This document shows positions 8,801 to 16,881 of a stretch of DNA of 64,000 nucleotides, piece by piece; position 1 is the first letter of the stretch, and each line of letters begins with the position of its first letter. Below the pieces are notes generated by a model that was given only the letters and a program-made list of their open reading frames with translations, searched no databases and was not told where the DNA came from. Position numbers and translations under genes: made by a program. The stretch is from Gimibacter soli (GTDB lineage: Bacteria; Pseudomonadota; Alphaproteobacteria; Sphingomonadales; Kordiimonadaceae). Where the stretch lies: positions 1,922,001-1,986,000 of the forward strand of contig NZ_CP116805.1 of the NCBI RefSeq assembly GCF_028463845.1. The letters run 5' to 3'.

Positions 8801-9359
8801 TGCCGAGGAGGCCGTATTCCACAAACTCGGAAATCGAGGCGGGATACAGTTCCGGCATGAAGGCGGCCATGAAGTTATGGTCCACCTGGTGCGGGATCGT
8901 GGAGGATTTGGCGCCGTGGTCGTCGCCGCCGATGCACAGCACGCCGCCATGCGGGGTGGTACCGGCAGCGTTGCCGTGCTTCACCACGTCCATCGAGCGG
9001 TCGAGGCCGGGGCCTTTGCCGTACCAGATGCCGAACACGCCGTCGTACATCTTGTGCTCTTCGTGGAGATCAATGAGCTGGGTACCCCAGACGGCGGTTG
9101 CGCCGAGGTCCTCGTTGATGCCGGGAACAAATTCGATGTTTTCAGGCTTCAGGTATTTTTCGGCCCGCATCAGTTCCTGGTCGTAGCCACCAAGCGGCGA
9201 GCCCCGATAGCCGGAAATGAACCCGGCTGTGTTGAGACCCGCTTCAGTGTCGCGCCAGCGTTGAACCAGCGGCAGACGCACCAGCGCCTGGACACCATTC
9301 ATATAGACGCGGCCGTCGCGACGGACGTATTTATCGGCAAGGGTTACCTTGTCAGTCAT
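5871..9359 (-). CDS. Fused indolepyruvate (2-oxoacid):ferredoxin oxidoreductase
   Basis: A 1162-residue single-chain enzyme combining IorA-like and IorB-like parts. It decarboxylates aryl or branched-chain 2-oxo acids to acyl-CoA, passing electrons to ferredoxin. Order: pyrimidine-binding domain with GYRGSPLGGYD near the N-terminus, the TPP site GDGTYNHSGSLAIRQA in the middle, an iron-sulfur segment with CEGCGDC and further cysteines, then the gamma-type domain with GIGGTGVLTVG. The ATG at 9359 has GGGAGAAT upstream; an adjacent ATG at 9362 is possible. The gene leads an operon with leucine dehydrogenase and sits beside the leucine catabolic genes, so branched-chain 2-oxo acids are the likely substrates here; aromatic ones cannot be excluded. 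Confidence 0.92.
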   Translation of the reverse strand: MTDKVTLADKYVRRDGRVYMNGVQALVRLPLVQRWRDTEAGLNTAGFISGYRGSPLGGYDQELMRAEKYLKPENIEFVPGINEDLGATAVWGTQLIDLHEEHKMYDGVFGIWYGKGPGLDRSMDVVKHGNAAGTTPHGGVLCIGGDDHGAKSSTIPHQVDHNFMAAFMPELYPASISEFVEYGLLGIAMSRYTGTWVGFKANAEVVESSGTVDLVGERRSIILPTDFEMPEGGLNIRWPDVWRDQDFRLQRYKGFAAHAFARANGIDRVIWDSPKPKFGIITSGKSYQDVRQALYELGIDEEVAKEIGLKLYKVGMPWPLEPEGVRHFCEGLEEVLVVEEKREMIEHQLRWQLYNWKESVRPLVVGKHDEKDNWLLPPENELDVGIIAHVIAARMSRLYKNKDIEAKLDYFTERRRASEGYTPEIKRTPYFCSGCPHNSSTKVPEGSRATAGIGCHIMAINMERRNETFTHMGGEGVPWVGMAPFTKEKHIFANLGDGTYNHSGSLAIRQAVAAGVNITYKILFNDAVAMTGGQEVEGGLTVPQIAYQLKSEHVGRVVIASEKPGDYALVKLPEGVEVHDRSMLMRLQEELRETPGVTAIIYDQTCAAEKRRRRKRGLMEDPDRRVFINDAVCEGCGDCSVQSNCVSVEPLETEFGRKRVINQSSCNKDFSCVKGFCPSFVSVHGGKPRKSKAGVGELDTLGLPALPEPKLPDFDPEFDDYNILVTGIGGTGVLTVGAILGMAAHLDGKASSVLDMTGLAQKGGSVLSHVRIAADSDKLRSPRIVTGRTHTLLACDSIVAASKDATGVLRADRSAAVINSHLTPIADFVRNKDIDFKQAAVQKQLDEVTREDKRFRVPAQEIAAALMGDSIATNTFVLGYAWQKGLIPLSYEAIEGAIRLNKVGVEGNLRTFFWGRMAAHDIDAVLKVLKGTTLDKAKLPETVDEIIASRVKHLTAYQNAAYADRYTALVEKVRAAEAKAGGKDEKLTRAVALNYAKVLAYKDEYEVARLYSAPEFMEKLNTQFDGKMRLSVHLAPPLLPGQDVATGRPKKREFGPWIFTAFRLLAKLKGLRGTPLDLVGYTAERKMERALIAEYEATLTELLGALTADKLALATEIANVPDMIRGFGPVKEENARAAAQAKTALLAKWRGEPAPQMASAAE

Positions 9360-9541
9360 CATATTCTCCCGCCCCACTCCCGGCAAAAGGGAGGTATCAA
9401 GTTGCCAGAGTATGCCACTCAGTTGAGGAAATGAGCTTTCGAAGATTCGCGATTTTCGCAATGTTCGGGAAGCGAAACGCAGCCGGATTGAAATAAGCTT
9501 GTCCGGGGGCCGTATATTGTAACTTACTGCAGCGCAATAAA

Positions 9542-9567
9542 AAAGAGGCGGAGAATCCCGCCTCTTT
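9542..9567 (-). terminator. Terminator of mscL
   Basis: Perfect 10-base arms (AAAGAGGCGG and CCGCCTCTTT) with a 6-base loop. On the minus strand they are followed by a run of T. It lies 24 bases after the mscL stop. Confidence 0.9.
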
Positions 9568-9590
9568 CCTCATCATTTGTTGAATTTGGC

Positions 9591-10025
9591 TTACTTGGCC
9601 TGCGCCTTCAGAAGGTCGCGGATCTCGGTCAGCAGCACTTCCTCGGCGGGCGGGGCCGGCGGCTCGGCAGGTGCAGCCGGGGCCTCAGCTTCCTTGCGCT
9701 TGGCGGTATTCACGGCTTTCACCAGCATGAAGACAGCAAAGGCAACGATGACGAACTCGATCGCCACATTGATGAACTGACCATAGGCAATCACCGGCAC
9801 ACCGGCGGCCTTCACTTCGGCGAGCGGAGCGCCCGCAGCCGTTTCGCCGAGGGCGATATAGAGATTGGAGAAATCGAGCTTCCCGAGCATGGGGCTGATT
9901 GCGGGCATGATGATGTCGTTGACAAGCGACGACACGATCTTGCCGAAGGCGGCACCAATGATGATACCGACAGCGAGGTCGATGACATTGCCCTTCACGG
10001 CAAAGTCGCGGAATTCCTTGAGCAT
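9591..10025 (-). CDS. mscL: Large-conductance mechanosensitive channel MscL
   Basis: A 144-residue inner-membrane channel that opens on osmotic downshock. The N-terminal signature [37 protein letters not shown] (amphipathic helix and first span) is unmistakable. A second span follows at [20 protein letters not shown]-like residues, and the charged C-terminal helix ends [12 protein letters not shown]. The proline/alanine-rich linker before that helix is slightly long. It lies between two amino-acid catabolic operons but has its own terminator, and a hairpin upstream separates it from ivd. Confidence 0.97.
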   Translation of the reverse strand: MLKEFRDFAVKGNVIDLAVGIIIGAAFGKIVSSLVNDIIMPAISPMLGKLDFSNLYIALGETAAGAPLAEVKAAGVPVIAYGQFINVAIEFVIVAFAVFMLVKAVNTAKRKEAEAPAAPAEPPAPPAEEVLLTEIRDLLKAQAK

Positions 10026-10049
10026 GAAATCAGTCTCCCCTTAAAGAAT

Positions 10050-10071
10050 GGACGGCGCCGAAGCGCCGCCC
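10050..10071 (-). terminator. Probable terminator of the liu operon
   Basis: A 9-base stem with one mismatch capped, on the minus strand, by a TTCG tetraloop (10059-10062), then ATTCTTT. It lies between ivd and mscL. The T-run is weak, so some read-through into mscL is possible. Confidence 0.6.
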
Positions 10072-10107
10072 AGAGTAACACTGAATTTTGTGATCCGGAA
10101 AAGCGTT

Positions 10108-11274
10108 TCACGCTGTCTCGGTGAAAAGCTCGCGGCCGATCAGCATGCGGCGAATTTCGGATGTGCCGGCGCCGATCTCGTAAAGCTTGGCGTCGCGCCA
10201 CAGGCGGCCGGTCGGATATTCGTTGATATAGCCGTTGCCGCCCAGCGCCTGGATCGCTTCGCCTGCCATCCATGTAGCCTTTTCTGCGGCATAAAGGATG
10301 CAGCCGGCGGCATCTTTACGGGTGGTTTCGCGGCGGTCGCAGGCGGCAGCGACGGCGTAAACATAGGCCCTCGCCGCACCCCAGGTGGCATACATGTCGG
10401 CAAGCTTGCCCTGCATCAGCTGGAAGGTGCCAATGGGTTGGCCGAACTGCTCGCGCTCATGCACATAGGGGATCACAGTATCGAGGCAGGACCGCATGAT
10501 GCCCAAGGGGCCGCCCGACAGAACGACGCGCTCGTAATCCAGCCCGGACATCAGCACGCGGGCCCCGCGGCCTTCTTCGCCCATCACATTTTCAAACGGC
10601 ACGAGGCAGTCCTCGAACACCAGCTCGCAAGTGTTGGAGCCGCGCATGCCAAGCTTGTCGAGCTTCTGCGCGGTCGAGAAGCCCTTCATGCCTTTTTCAA
10701 CAAGGAAAGCGGTCACGCCGCGTGCCCCAGCGTCCATGTCGGTTTTTGCATAAACCACCAGCACGTCGGCATCCGGGCCGTTGGTGATCCACATTTTGTT
10801 GCCATTCAAGAGATAGCCATCGTTCCGCTTGTCGGCGCGCAGACGCATCGAGATGACGTCCGACCCGGCGCCGGGCTCGGACATGGCCAGTGCGCCCACA
10901 TGCTCGCCCGAAATCAGTTTCGGCAGATATTTGGCGCGCTGCTCGTCATTGGCGTTACGCACAATCTGGTTCACGCAGAGGTTCGAATGGGCGCCGTAGG
11001 AAAGCCCGACAGCGCCGGACGCGCGGCTGATTTCTTCCATGGCGATGACATGGGCGAGATAGCCCATGTTGGCGCCGCCAAACTCCTCAGGCGCGGTGAG
11101 GCCGAGAACGCCAAGTTCGCCGAGCTTGGCCCAGAGGTCCGCCGGGAAGGCGTTGTTATGATCGATCTCGGCGGCACGCGGGGCGATCTCGTCGGCCGCG
11201 AAGCGCGCAACAGTGTCGCGCAGCATATCGATTTCTTCCGAATGGCCGAACTTCAGGTGGGGGAACTCGAACAT
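10108..11274 (-). CDS. ivd: Isovaleryl-CoA dehydrogenase
   Basis: An FAD-dependent acyl-CoA dehydrogenase of 388 residues that converts isovaleryl-CoA to 3-methylcrotonyl-CoA in leucine breakdown. MSEPGAGSD and the WITNGPDAD flavin-contact block are present. The catalytic base is Glu248 in [15 protein letters not shown], the position used by isovaleryl-CoA dehydrogenases rather than the C-terminal Glu of most short-chain enzymes. The C-terminus [14 protein letters not shown] is typical. It is last in the mccB-liuC-mccA-ivd operon, 31 bases after mccA. This gene order is the reverse of many liu clusters, where the dehydrogenase comes first. Confidence 0.95.
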   Translation of the reverse strand: MFEFPHLKFGHSEEIDMLRDTVARFAADEIAPRAAEIDHNNAFPADLWAKLGELGVLGLTAPEEFGGANMGYLAHVIAMEEISRASGAVGLSYGAHSNLCVNQIVRNANDEQRAKYLPKLISGEHVGALAMSEPGAGSDVISMRLRADKRNDGYLLNGNKMWITNGPDADVLVVYAKTDMDAGARGVTAFLVEKGMKGFSTAQKLDKLGMRGSNTCELVFEDCLVPFENVMGEEGRGARVLMSGLDYERVVLSGGPLGIMRSCLDTVIPYVHEREQFGQPIGTFQLMQGKLADMYATWGAARAYVYAVAAACDRRETTRKDAAGCILYAAEKATWMAGEAIQALGGNGYINEYPTGRLWRDAKLYEIGAGTSEIRRMLIGRELFTETA

Positions 11275-11305
11275 GGCTGGACTTCCTTGTTTCTAAGGCT
11301 TGTTT

Positions 11306-13306
11306 TCAGGCTTCTTCGATGGTGAGGAGGAGGGCGCCGTCGGCCACCTGCTCGCCTGCGCGGGCAGCAAGGCCCTTCACGGTGCCGGCACGCGGGGCGG
11401 TCAACGTCTGTTCCATCTTCATGGCTTCGAGGATGAGGAGCGGCTGGCCTTTTTCGACCACATCGCCTTCCTTCACCTTCACTTCGAGCACCTTGCCGGG
11501 CATCGGCGTGACGATGGTGCCGGGGCCGTCCGCATCGTCGTCATGGGCGCCGGCACGGGCATGGCGCTTCAGATGCCTGGTGGCGCGGGCGGTGACGAGA
11601 TGAACGTCGTCGTCACCGGTAAGCGCGTGGAAATGCTCGGTCAGGCCATCGATGGTGGCGCTAATGGCGGCTCCGTCTGCAGAAAGGGTGGATACGACGA
11701 CTGACGTTTCGCCGGTTTGAGCGCGGTATGGCAGGCCACGACCGGTGACGGTCACTTTCACGGGCTCGCCTTCTTCTGCGTCAAACAGGAAGCTTTCAGC
11801 GGAGGGCAGGTTGACCTTGAAATTGTCGCGCACATCCCACGGATCGGTCGCCGCCACATGCGGGCGGTGAGCGATGATGGCGAGCACAGCCTTAATGTGA
11901 TCGAGTGCCGTCACGGTCTTCGCCGGGACGAGTGCGGCTTCATGCTCGGCGATGAAACCGGTGTGCACGTCGCCCGAACGGAACACAGGGTGATCAAGCG
12001 CGCGGATCAGGAAGTCGCGGTTGGTGACGAGGGGCGCCACCGGTGTTTCTTCCATCAGGGTGATCAGCCGGTCGATCGCGGTGGCGCGGTCGGGGCCGTA
12101 GGCGATCATCTTGGCGACCATCGGGTCATAATGGATGGTCACGGCATCGCCAGCGCGGACACCGGCGTCGATCCGGCAGCCTTCGCCGAGCTTGCGCATG
12201 GGATCGAATAGGTCAATCGGGCCGGTCGCGGGCAGGAAACCCTTGTCGGGGTCTTCGGCATAAAGGCGCACCTCAACGGCATGGCCCTTGACCCGCGCGT
12301 CGATTTCATCCTGCGTGCGGGGCAGGGTTTCGCCCTCGGCGACCTTCAGCTGCCACGCGACAAGATCCTCGCCAGTGATTGCTTCCGTCACCGGATGCTC
12401 CACCTGCAGGCGGGTGTTCATTTCCATGAAATAGAAGGGCGCGCCGTCGATCCCGTTCGCGACATCGACGATGAATTCGACCGTACCCGCACCGCGGTAG
12501 CCGATGGCCTTGGCGGCGCGCACGGCGGCATCACCCATTTTGCTGCGCATGTCAGCACTGATGCCGGGGGCCGGGGCCTCTTCCACCACTTTCTGGTGGC
12601 GGCGCTGCAGCGAGCAATCCCGCTCGAACAGATGCACCGCATTGCCATGGGTATCGGCAAAGACCTGCACTTCAATATGGCGTGGTCGTTCGATCAGCTT
12701 TTCGATCAGCAGCGTGCCGTCGCCGAAGGAATTTTCGCCCTCGCGCTTTGCTGCAGCAACCGCTGCAGCAATTTCAGCTTCTCCGTAAACCTTGCGCATG
12801 CCCTTGCCGCCGCCACCGGCGACAGCTTTCAGCAGCACAGGATAACCTACGCGGGCGGCTTCACGGGTGAGGGTTTCGAGGCTTTGGTCGGCGCCGTGGT
12901 AGCCCGGCACGACCGGGACCTTGGCATCTTCCATCAGGGCCTTCGCCGCGCCTTTCAGGGCCATGGCGCGCATGGCGTCAGCGGTTGGCCCCACGAAGAT
13001 GATGCCCGCGGCTTCGCAGGCCTCGGCAAAGCCGGGGTTTTCGGAAAGGAAGCCATAGCCCGGGTGAATGGCATCGGCACCCGTGCGTTTGGCAGCGTCC
13101 AGAAGCTTGGCGCCGACAAGATAGCTTTCCCCCGCACTGGCGGGGCCGATATGGACGGCTTCGTCAGCCGCTTCCACATGCCATGCCTTGGCGTCGGCGT
13201 CGGAATAAACGGCGACGGTGCGGATGCCGAGGGCCTTGGCGGTGCGCATCACACGAACGGCAATCTCGCCCCGGTTGGCGATCAGGAGCTTTCTGATCTT
13301 GCGCAT
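11306..13306 (-). CDS. mccA: Methylcrotonyl-CoA carboxylase, biotin-carrying alpha subunit
   Basis: Biotin carboxylase and carrier subunit, 666 residues, that carboxylates 3-methylcrotonyl-CoA together with the beta subunit (14103-15710). Domains in order: biotin carboxylase N-terminal (LLIANRGEIAVRV), ATP-grasp with the glycine-rich loop AVAGGGGKGMR and MEMNTRLQVEHPVTE, a middle linker domain, and the C-terminal biotinyl domain with the biotin-accepting Lys630 in LEAMKMEQT. Its ATG shares one base with the stop of liuC (TGATG), a sign of translational coupling. Other acyl-CoA carboxylases look similar; the leucine context decides the name. Confidence 0.93.
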   Translation of the reverse strand: MRKIRKLLIANRGEIAVRVMRTAKALGIRTVAVYSDADAKAWHVEAADEAVHIGPASAGESYLVGAKLLDAAKRTGADAIHPGYGFLSENPGFAEACEAAGIIFVGPTADAMRAMALKGAAKALMEDAKVPVVPGYHGADQSLETLTREAARVGYPVLLKAVAGGGGKGMRKVYGEAEIAAAVAAAKREGENSFGDGTLLIEKLIERPRHIEVQVFADTHGNAVHLFERDCSLQRRHQKVVEEAPAPGISADMRSKMGDAAVRAAKAIGYRGAGTVEFIVDVANGIDGAPFYFMEMNTRLQVEHPVTEAITGEDLVAWQLKVAEGETLPRTQDEIDARVKGHAVEVRLYAEDPDKGFLPATGPIDLFDPMRKLGEGCRIDAGVRAGDAVTIHYDPMVAKMIAYGPDRATAIDRLITLMEETPVAPLVTNRDFLIRALDHPVFRSGDVHTGFIAEHEAALVPAKTVTALDHIKAVLAIIAHRPHVAATDPWDVRDNFKVNLPSAESFLFDAEEGEPVKVTVTGRGLPYRAQTGETSVVVSTLSADGAAISATIDGLTEHFHALTGDDDVHLVTARATRHLKRHARAGAHDDDADGPGTIVTPMPGKVLEVKVKEGDVVEKGQPLLILEAMKMEQTLTAPRAGTVKGLAARAGEQVADGALLLTIEEA

Positions 13307-14091
13307 CAGGCGTCTCCCTTCCAGCTGGGGCTGCGTTTTTCAAGGAATGCGGCAAGGCCTTCCTTGCCTTCGTCGCTGGCGCGGCGATAGGCGATCCGCT
13401 CAGCCGTTTCCTCGCGAAGTTCGTCATTGATTTCTTTGGATGCCACAAAGCTGGCGAGCGCCTTGGCGTCCGCCATCGCGCCGGGGGCGGCGTCAAGGCA
13501 GTGGCTGACCCATGCTTCAACGGCCTTTTGCGCGGCTTCCATGTCGGCGGCTACCTCATGCACAAGGCCGATCCGGTGGGCGAGGGCAGCGTCGAACCGC
13601 TCACCGCTCGTGAACAGGCGCCGGGCCTGCCGCGCACCGATGGCAGCCACCACGAAGGGGGAGATGGTGGCGGGCGTCAGGCCAAGCTTCACTTCCGAAA
13701 AGGCAAAACGGGTGCCTTCCACCGCCACCACGAAATCGGCGCAGGAAAGAAGCCCCGTGCCCCCGCCCATCACGGCGCCATGCGCGATGGCAGCCACGGG
13801 CTTCGGGCATTCATACAAGGTATCGAGCATTTCGGAGAGGCGCATCGCATCGTCCAGATTCTGCTCGTAATCATAATTGGCTGCCGCCTGCATCCAGTTG
13901 AGGTCAGCGCCTGCCGAGAAGCTTTTGCCGCTACCGGCAAGGACAATCGCCCGTACATCTGTCCGCTTGCCAAGGTCGGCAAAGGCATGGGTGAGGGCCG
14001 CGATCAGCTCGGCATTGAAGGCGTTATGCACATCGGGCCGGTTGAGCGTGACGGTGGCAACCCCGTTTTCAAGGAGATCGATATCAAGCAT
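13306..14091 (-). CDS. liuC: Methylglutaconyl-CoA hydratase (enoyl-CoA hydratase family)
   Basis: A crotonase-fold hydratase of 261 residues expected to hydrate 3-methylglutaconyl-CoA to HMG-CoA. The oxyanion-hole segments are visible: SFSAGADLNWMQ and the GAVMGGGTGLLSCADFVVA block. FSEVKLGLTPATISPFV is typical of the methylglutaconyl/enoyl-CoA hydratase group. It lies 11 bases after mccB and overlaps mccA by one base, within the leucine operon. The enzyme that would follow, HMG-CoA lyase, is not found in the window. Confidence 0.9.
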   Translation of the reverse strand: MLDIDLLENGVATVTLNRPDVHNAFNAELIAALTHAFADLGKRTDVRAIVLAGSGKSFSAGADLNWMQAAANYDYEQNLDDAMRLSEMLDTLYECPKPVAAIAHGAVMGGGTGLLSCADFVVAVEGTRFAFSEVKLGLTPATISPFVVAAIGARQARRLFTSGERFDAALAHRIGLVHEVAADMEAAQKAVEAWVSHCLDAAPGAMADAKALASFVASKEINDELREETAERIAYRRASDEGKEGLAAFLEKRSPSWKGDA

Positions 14092-14102
14092 TCTGCCGTC
14101 TC

Positions 14103-15710
14103 CTACATGCGGAACACGCCGAAGCGTGTGTCTTCGATGGGGGCGTTGAGGGCTGCAGACAGGCCGAGCGCCAGCACACGGCGCGTGTCGGCGGGGTCGA
14201 TGACGCCGTCGTCCCAGAGGCGGGCACTGGCATAATAGGGATGGCCCTGCGCTTCATACTGGTCGCGGATCGGGGCCTTGAAGGCTTCTTCCTCGTCCGC
14301 GCTCCACTGGCCGCCCTTGGCCTCGATCCCGTCGCGCTTGACGGTGGCCAGCACGCCAGCTGCCTGTTCGCCGCCCATCACCGAGATGCGGGCATTCGGC
14401 CACATCCACAGGAAGCGGGGCTGGTAGGCGCGGCCGCACATGCCATAGTTGCCGGCGCCGAAGCTGCCGCCGATGATGACGGTGAATTTCGGCACATTGG
14501 CCGAAGCCACGGCGGTCACCATCTTGGCGCCGTCGCTGGCTATGCCGCCGTTTTCATATTTGCGGCCGACCATGAAGCCGGTGATATTCTGCAGGAACAC
14601 GAGCGGGATCTTGCGCTGGCAGCACAGTTCAACAAAATGCGCGCCCTTGAGCGCACTTTCGGAGAAGAGCACACCATTGTTGGCGACAATGCCAACCGGC
14701 ATCCCGTGGATATGCGCGAAGCCTGTGACGAGCGTCTCACCGTACAGCTTCTTGAACTCGTCGAAATGGCTGCCGTCCACGATCCGGGCGATCACCTCGC
14801 GCACGTCATAGGGCTGACGCACATCTTTCGGGATCACGCCGTGCAGGGTGGCGGGGTCATAAAGCGGATCGACGGGCGCCTTGGTGACGACCGGCATTTC
14901 CTTGCGGCGATTGAGATTGCCAACGATATGACGCGCAAGGCCGAGCGCGTGGGTATCGTCCTTCGCCAGATGGTCGGCGACACCCGAGACACGGGCGTGT
15001 ACGTCACCGCCGCCGAGGTCCTCAGCCGATACTACTTCGCCGGTGGCGGCTTTCACAAGCGGCGGGCCACCAAGGAAGATGGTGCCCTGGTTCTGGACGA
15101 TGATGCTTTCGTCCGCCATCGCGGGCACATAGGCGCCGCCTGCGGTGCAGGAGCCCATGACGACGGCGATCTGCGGGATGCCGGCGCCGGACATGCGCGC
15201 CTGATTATAGAAGATGCGGCCGAAATGGTCGCGGTCGGGGAAAACGTCGTCCTGGTTCGGCAGGTTGGCGCCGCCGCTGTCCACGAGATAAACGCAGGGG
15301 AGCTTGTTCTCGGCAGCGATCTCCTGCGCCCGCAGGTGCTTCTTCACCGTGATCGGATAATAGGTTCCGCCCTTGACGGTGGCGTCGTTGCACACCACCA
15401 CACATTCGCGGCCCGCCACGCGCCCGATGCCGGTGATAACACCCGCCGCCGGGATATCCTCGCCGTACATATTGTGCGCAGCAAGCGCCGACAGCTCGAG
15501 GAAGGGTGAGCCGGGATCGAGGAGCGTCTGCACCCGTTCGCGCGGCAGCAGTTTGCCGCGAGCCACATGCTTGGCACGGGCAGCTTCGCTGCCGCCTTCG
15601 GCAACCTTGGCGGACAGGGACTTCAGGTCATCAACAAGCGCGCCCATGTGGGCGGCATTGGCCTTGAAGCTCTCGGACGCGGGGTCGAGGGTGGATTTCA
15701 GCTGGCTCAT
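14103..15710 (-). CDS. mccB: Methylcrotonyl-CoA carboxylase, carboxyltransferase beta subunit
   Basis: A 535-residue carboxyltransferase subunit partnering MccA. It has the two crotonase-like halves of acyl-CoA carboxylases: [15 protein letters not shown] with [18 protein letters not shown] in the first and [33 protein letters not shown] and [11 protein letters not shown] in the second. The SGGANLP and [10 protein letters not shown] signatures are those of methylcrotonyl-CoA rather than propionyl-CoA enzymes. It is first in the operon; its ATG at 15710 has a GGGAGA site. Opposite it, 124 bases away, starts a LysR-type gene. Confidence 0.95.
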   Translation of the reverse strand: MSQLKSTLDPASESFKANAAHMGALVDDLKSLSAKVAEGGSEAARAKHVARGKLLPRERVQTLLDPGSPFLELSALAAHNMYGEDIPAAGVITGIGRVAGRECVVVCNDATVKGGTYYPITVKKHLRAQEIAAENKLPCVYLVDSGGANLPNQDDVFPDRDHFGRIFYNQARMSGAGIPQIAVVMGSCTAGGAYVPAMADESIIVQNQGTIFLGGPPLVKAATGEVVSAEDLGGGDVHARVSGVADHLAKDDTHALGLARHIVGNLNRRKEMPVVTKAPVDPLYDPATLHGVIPKDVRQPYDVREVIARIVDGSHFDEFKKLYGETLVTGFAHIHGMPVGIVANNGVLFSESALKGAHFVELCCQRKIPLVFLQNITGFMVGRKYENGGIASDGAKMVTAVASANVPKFTVIIGGSFGAGNYGMCGRAYQPRFLWMWPNARISVMGGEQAAGVLATVKRDGIEAKGGQWSADEEEAFKAPIRDQYEAQGHPYYASARLWDDGVIDPADTRRVLALGLSAALNAPIEDTRFGVFRM

Positions 15711-15822
15711 CGAGCGGGTCTCCCAGGGTCAGGCCCGTTTTTGCTGCGGCTAGGCAGGCTTGTGGCTGGCATCCTATCCGGGGCTCTGCTATTGGTACAG
15801 TTGAAAGCAAATATGGTTACGA

Positions 15823-15835
15823 TAGATAGCATCTA
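15823..15835. promoter_or_regulatory. LysR-type T-N11-A palindrome over the LysR start codon
   Basis: Arms TAGAT and ATCTA around AGC, matching the T-N11-A pattern of LysR operators. It ends on the first base of the LysR gene's ATG. That gene has no visible ribosome site, so a very short or absent leader is likely. Placement fits autoregulation and control of the divergent liu operon; this is inference. Confidence 0.45.
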
Positions 15836-16704
15836 TGATTGATCTGTATCTTCTGCGCTATTTTCTGGCGGTTGTTGAAACCGGCTCCTTCACGCGGGCG
15901 GCAGAGCGCGCCTTTGTCACGCAGCCCACGCTTTCGTCCGGGATCAAGAAGCTTGAAGCCGAGCTTGGCACCACGCTTTTCGACCGCTCGAGCAAGCGGG
16001 TTTTCCTGACGGATGCCGGCATCCGCTTCCTGCCGCGCGCCAAGGCGATCCTTCATGAGTGCAATCTGGCGGTGGAGGCCGTGCGGGCGGTGGAGGAAGT
16101 GCCGGTGCTGCGGCTGGGGCTTCTCGGCACCCTCGGCAACAGGCAGGTGGAAGCTTTCGTGGCGGGCTACCGGGAGCGTGGCCCCAAGGTGACACTGGAG
16201 ATTTACGACGGTACCGAGCAGGAACTGTTGAACCGGCTGGATGACCGCAGCCTTGATTATGCAATCTCGATCTGGCGTGGAGATGACGGGCATGGGGCCA
16301 TTCGCCTGGGCGGTGAGCCCTATGTTTTCATCCTGCCGCGCGACCATAAACTGGCGGAGCGGGAAAAGCTTTCAGCGACCGATCTGGTTGAGGAGCGTAT
16401 GATTGTGCGCAGCCGCTGCGAGGTTCTCTCTGAGACCAGTCGCTATTTTACGGACCATAATGTGCGGCCCCGGCTGGTTTATCGCACACCAAACGATAGT
16501 CGGGCGGTTGCGATGGTGGCGGCGGGTGTCGGGGGGACTGTCGTTCCGTTCAGCCTTGCAGACGAACGGGTCGTCGCAAAACCCCTTGAAGGTTTTGCTT
16601 ATCGGCGTGATCTGGCTTTGCTTAAACCGCGTTACCAGCCAACTCCTGCCATAGAACGTGTGGCGGGGGTTCTGGAACGTTGGGTTACCGACTTTTGGGG
16701 GTAG
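15835..16704 (+). CDS. LysR-type transcriptional regulator, likely of leucine genes
   Basis: A 289-residue regulator. The N-terminal winged helix-turn-helix is complete (LYLLRYFLAVVETGSFTRAAERAFVTQPTLSSGIKKLEAELG, residues 3-44), followed by an inducer-binding domain beginning at VPVLRLGLLGTLGN. Divergent orientation to mccB makes it the natural candidate to control the liu operon. In many gamma- and betaproteobacteria that role belongs to the MerR-type LiuR or TetR-type LiuQ, so a LysR here would be a replacement. It could instead act on the RND genes downstream on its own strand. The inducer is unknown. Confidence 0.85.
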   Translation: MIDLYLLRYFLAVVETGSFTRAAERAFVTQPTLSSGIKKLEAELGTTLFDRSSKRVFLTDAGIRFLPRAKAILHECNLAVEAVRAVEEVPVLRLGLLGTLGNRQVEAFVAGYRERGPKVTLEIYDGTEQELLNRLDDRSLDYAISIWRGDDGHGAIRLGGEPYVFILPRDHKLAEREKLSATDLVEERMIVRSRCEVLSETSRYFTDHNVRPRLVYRTPNDSRAVAMVAAGVGGTVVPFSLADERVVAKPLEGFAYRRDLALLKPRYQPTPAIERVAGVLERWVTDFWG

Positions 16705-16728
16705 TCAGGTTTAGGTAAAACGCAAAGG

Positions 16729-16746
16729 GATCACAGATATGTGATC
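16729..16746. repeat. Perfect-armed inverted repeat GATCACA-N4-TGTGATC
   Basis: Two 7-base arms around GATA, between the LysR gene and the RND efflux genes. No T-run follows, so it is more like an operator than a terminator. The arrangement is TCACA-N4-TGTGA, which is not the CRP order. A site for an efflux regulator is possible. Confidence 0.4.
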
Positions 16747-16881
16747 TCGAAGTTATGCCCTGTACGTATAACGGACGCAGGAAACTGCCTCTGACGGTCG
16801 TATATCTACGAGGCTAAAGAATTAGGGACATGGGCGCTGATCGCAGTGCCCGCATTGATTTGGTTATTGGGGGTCGTCTGT

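Noticed and set aside
6261-9434. 1057-codon open frame on the plus strand
   Set aside because: It lies entirely opposite the fused 2-oxoacid oxidoreductase, has no recognisable domains and is rich in His/Arg/Val runs typical of antisense frames in GC-rich DNA.
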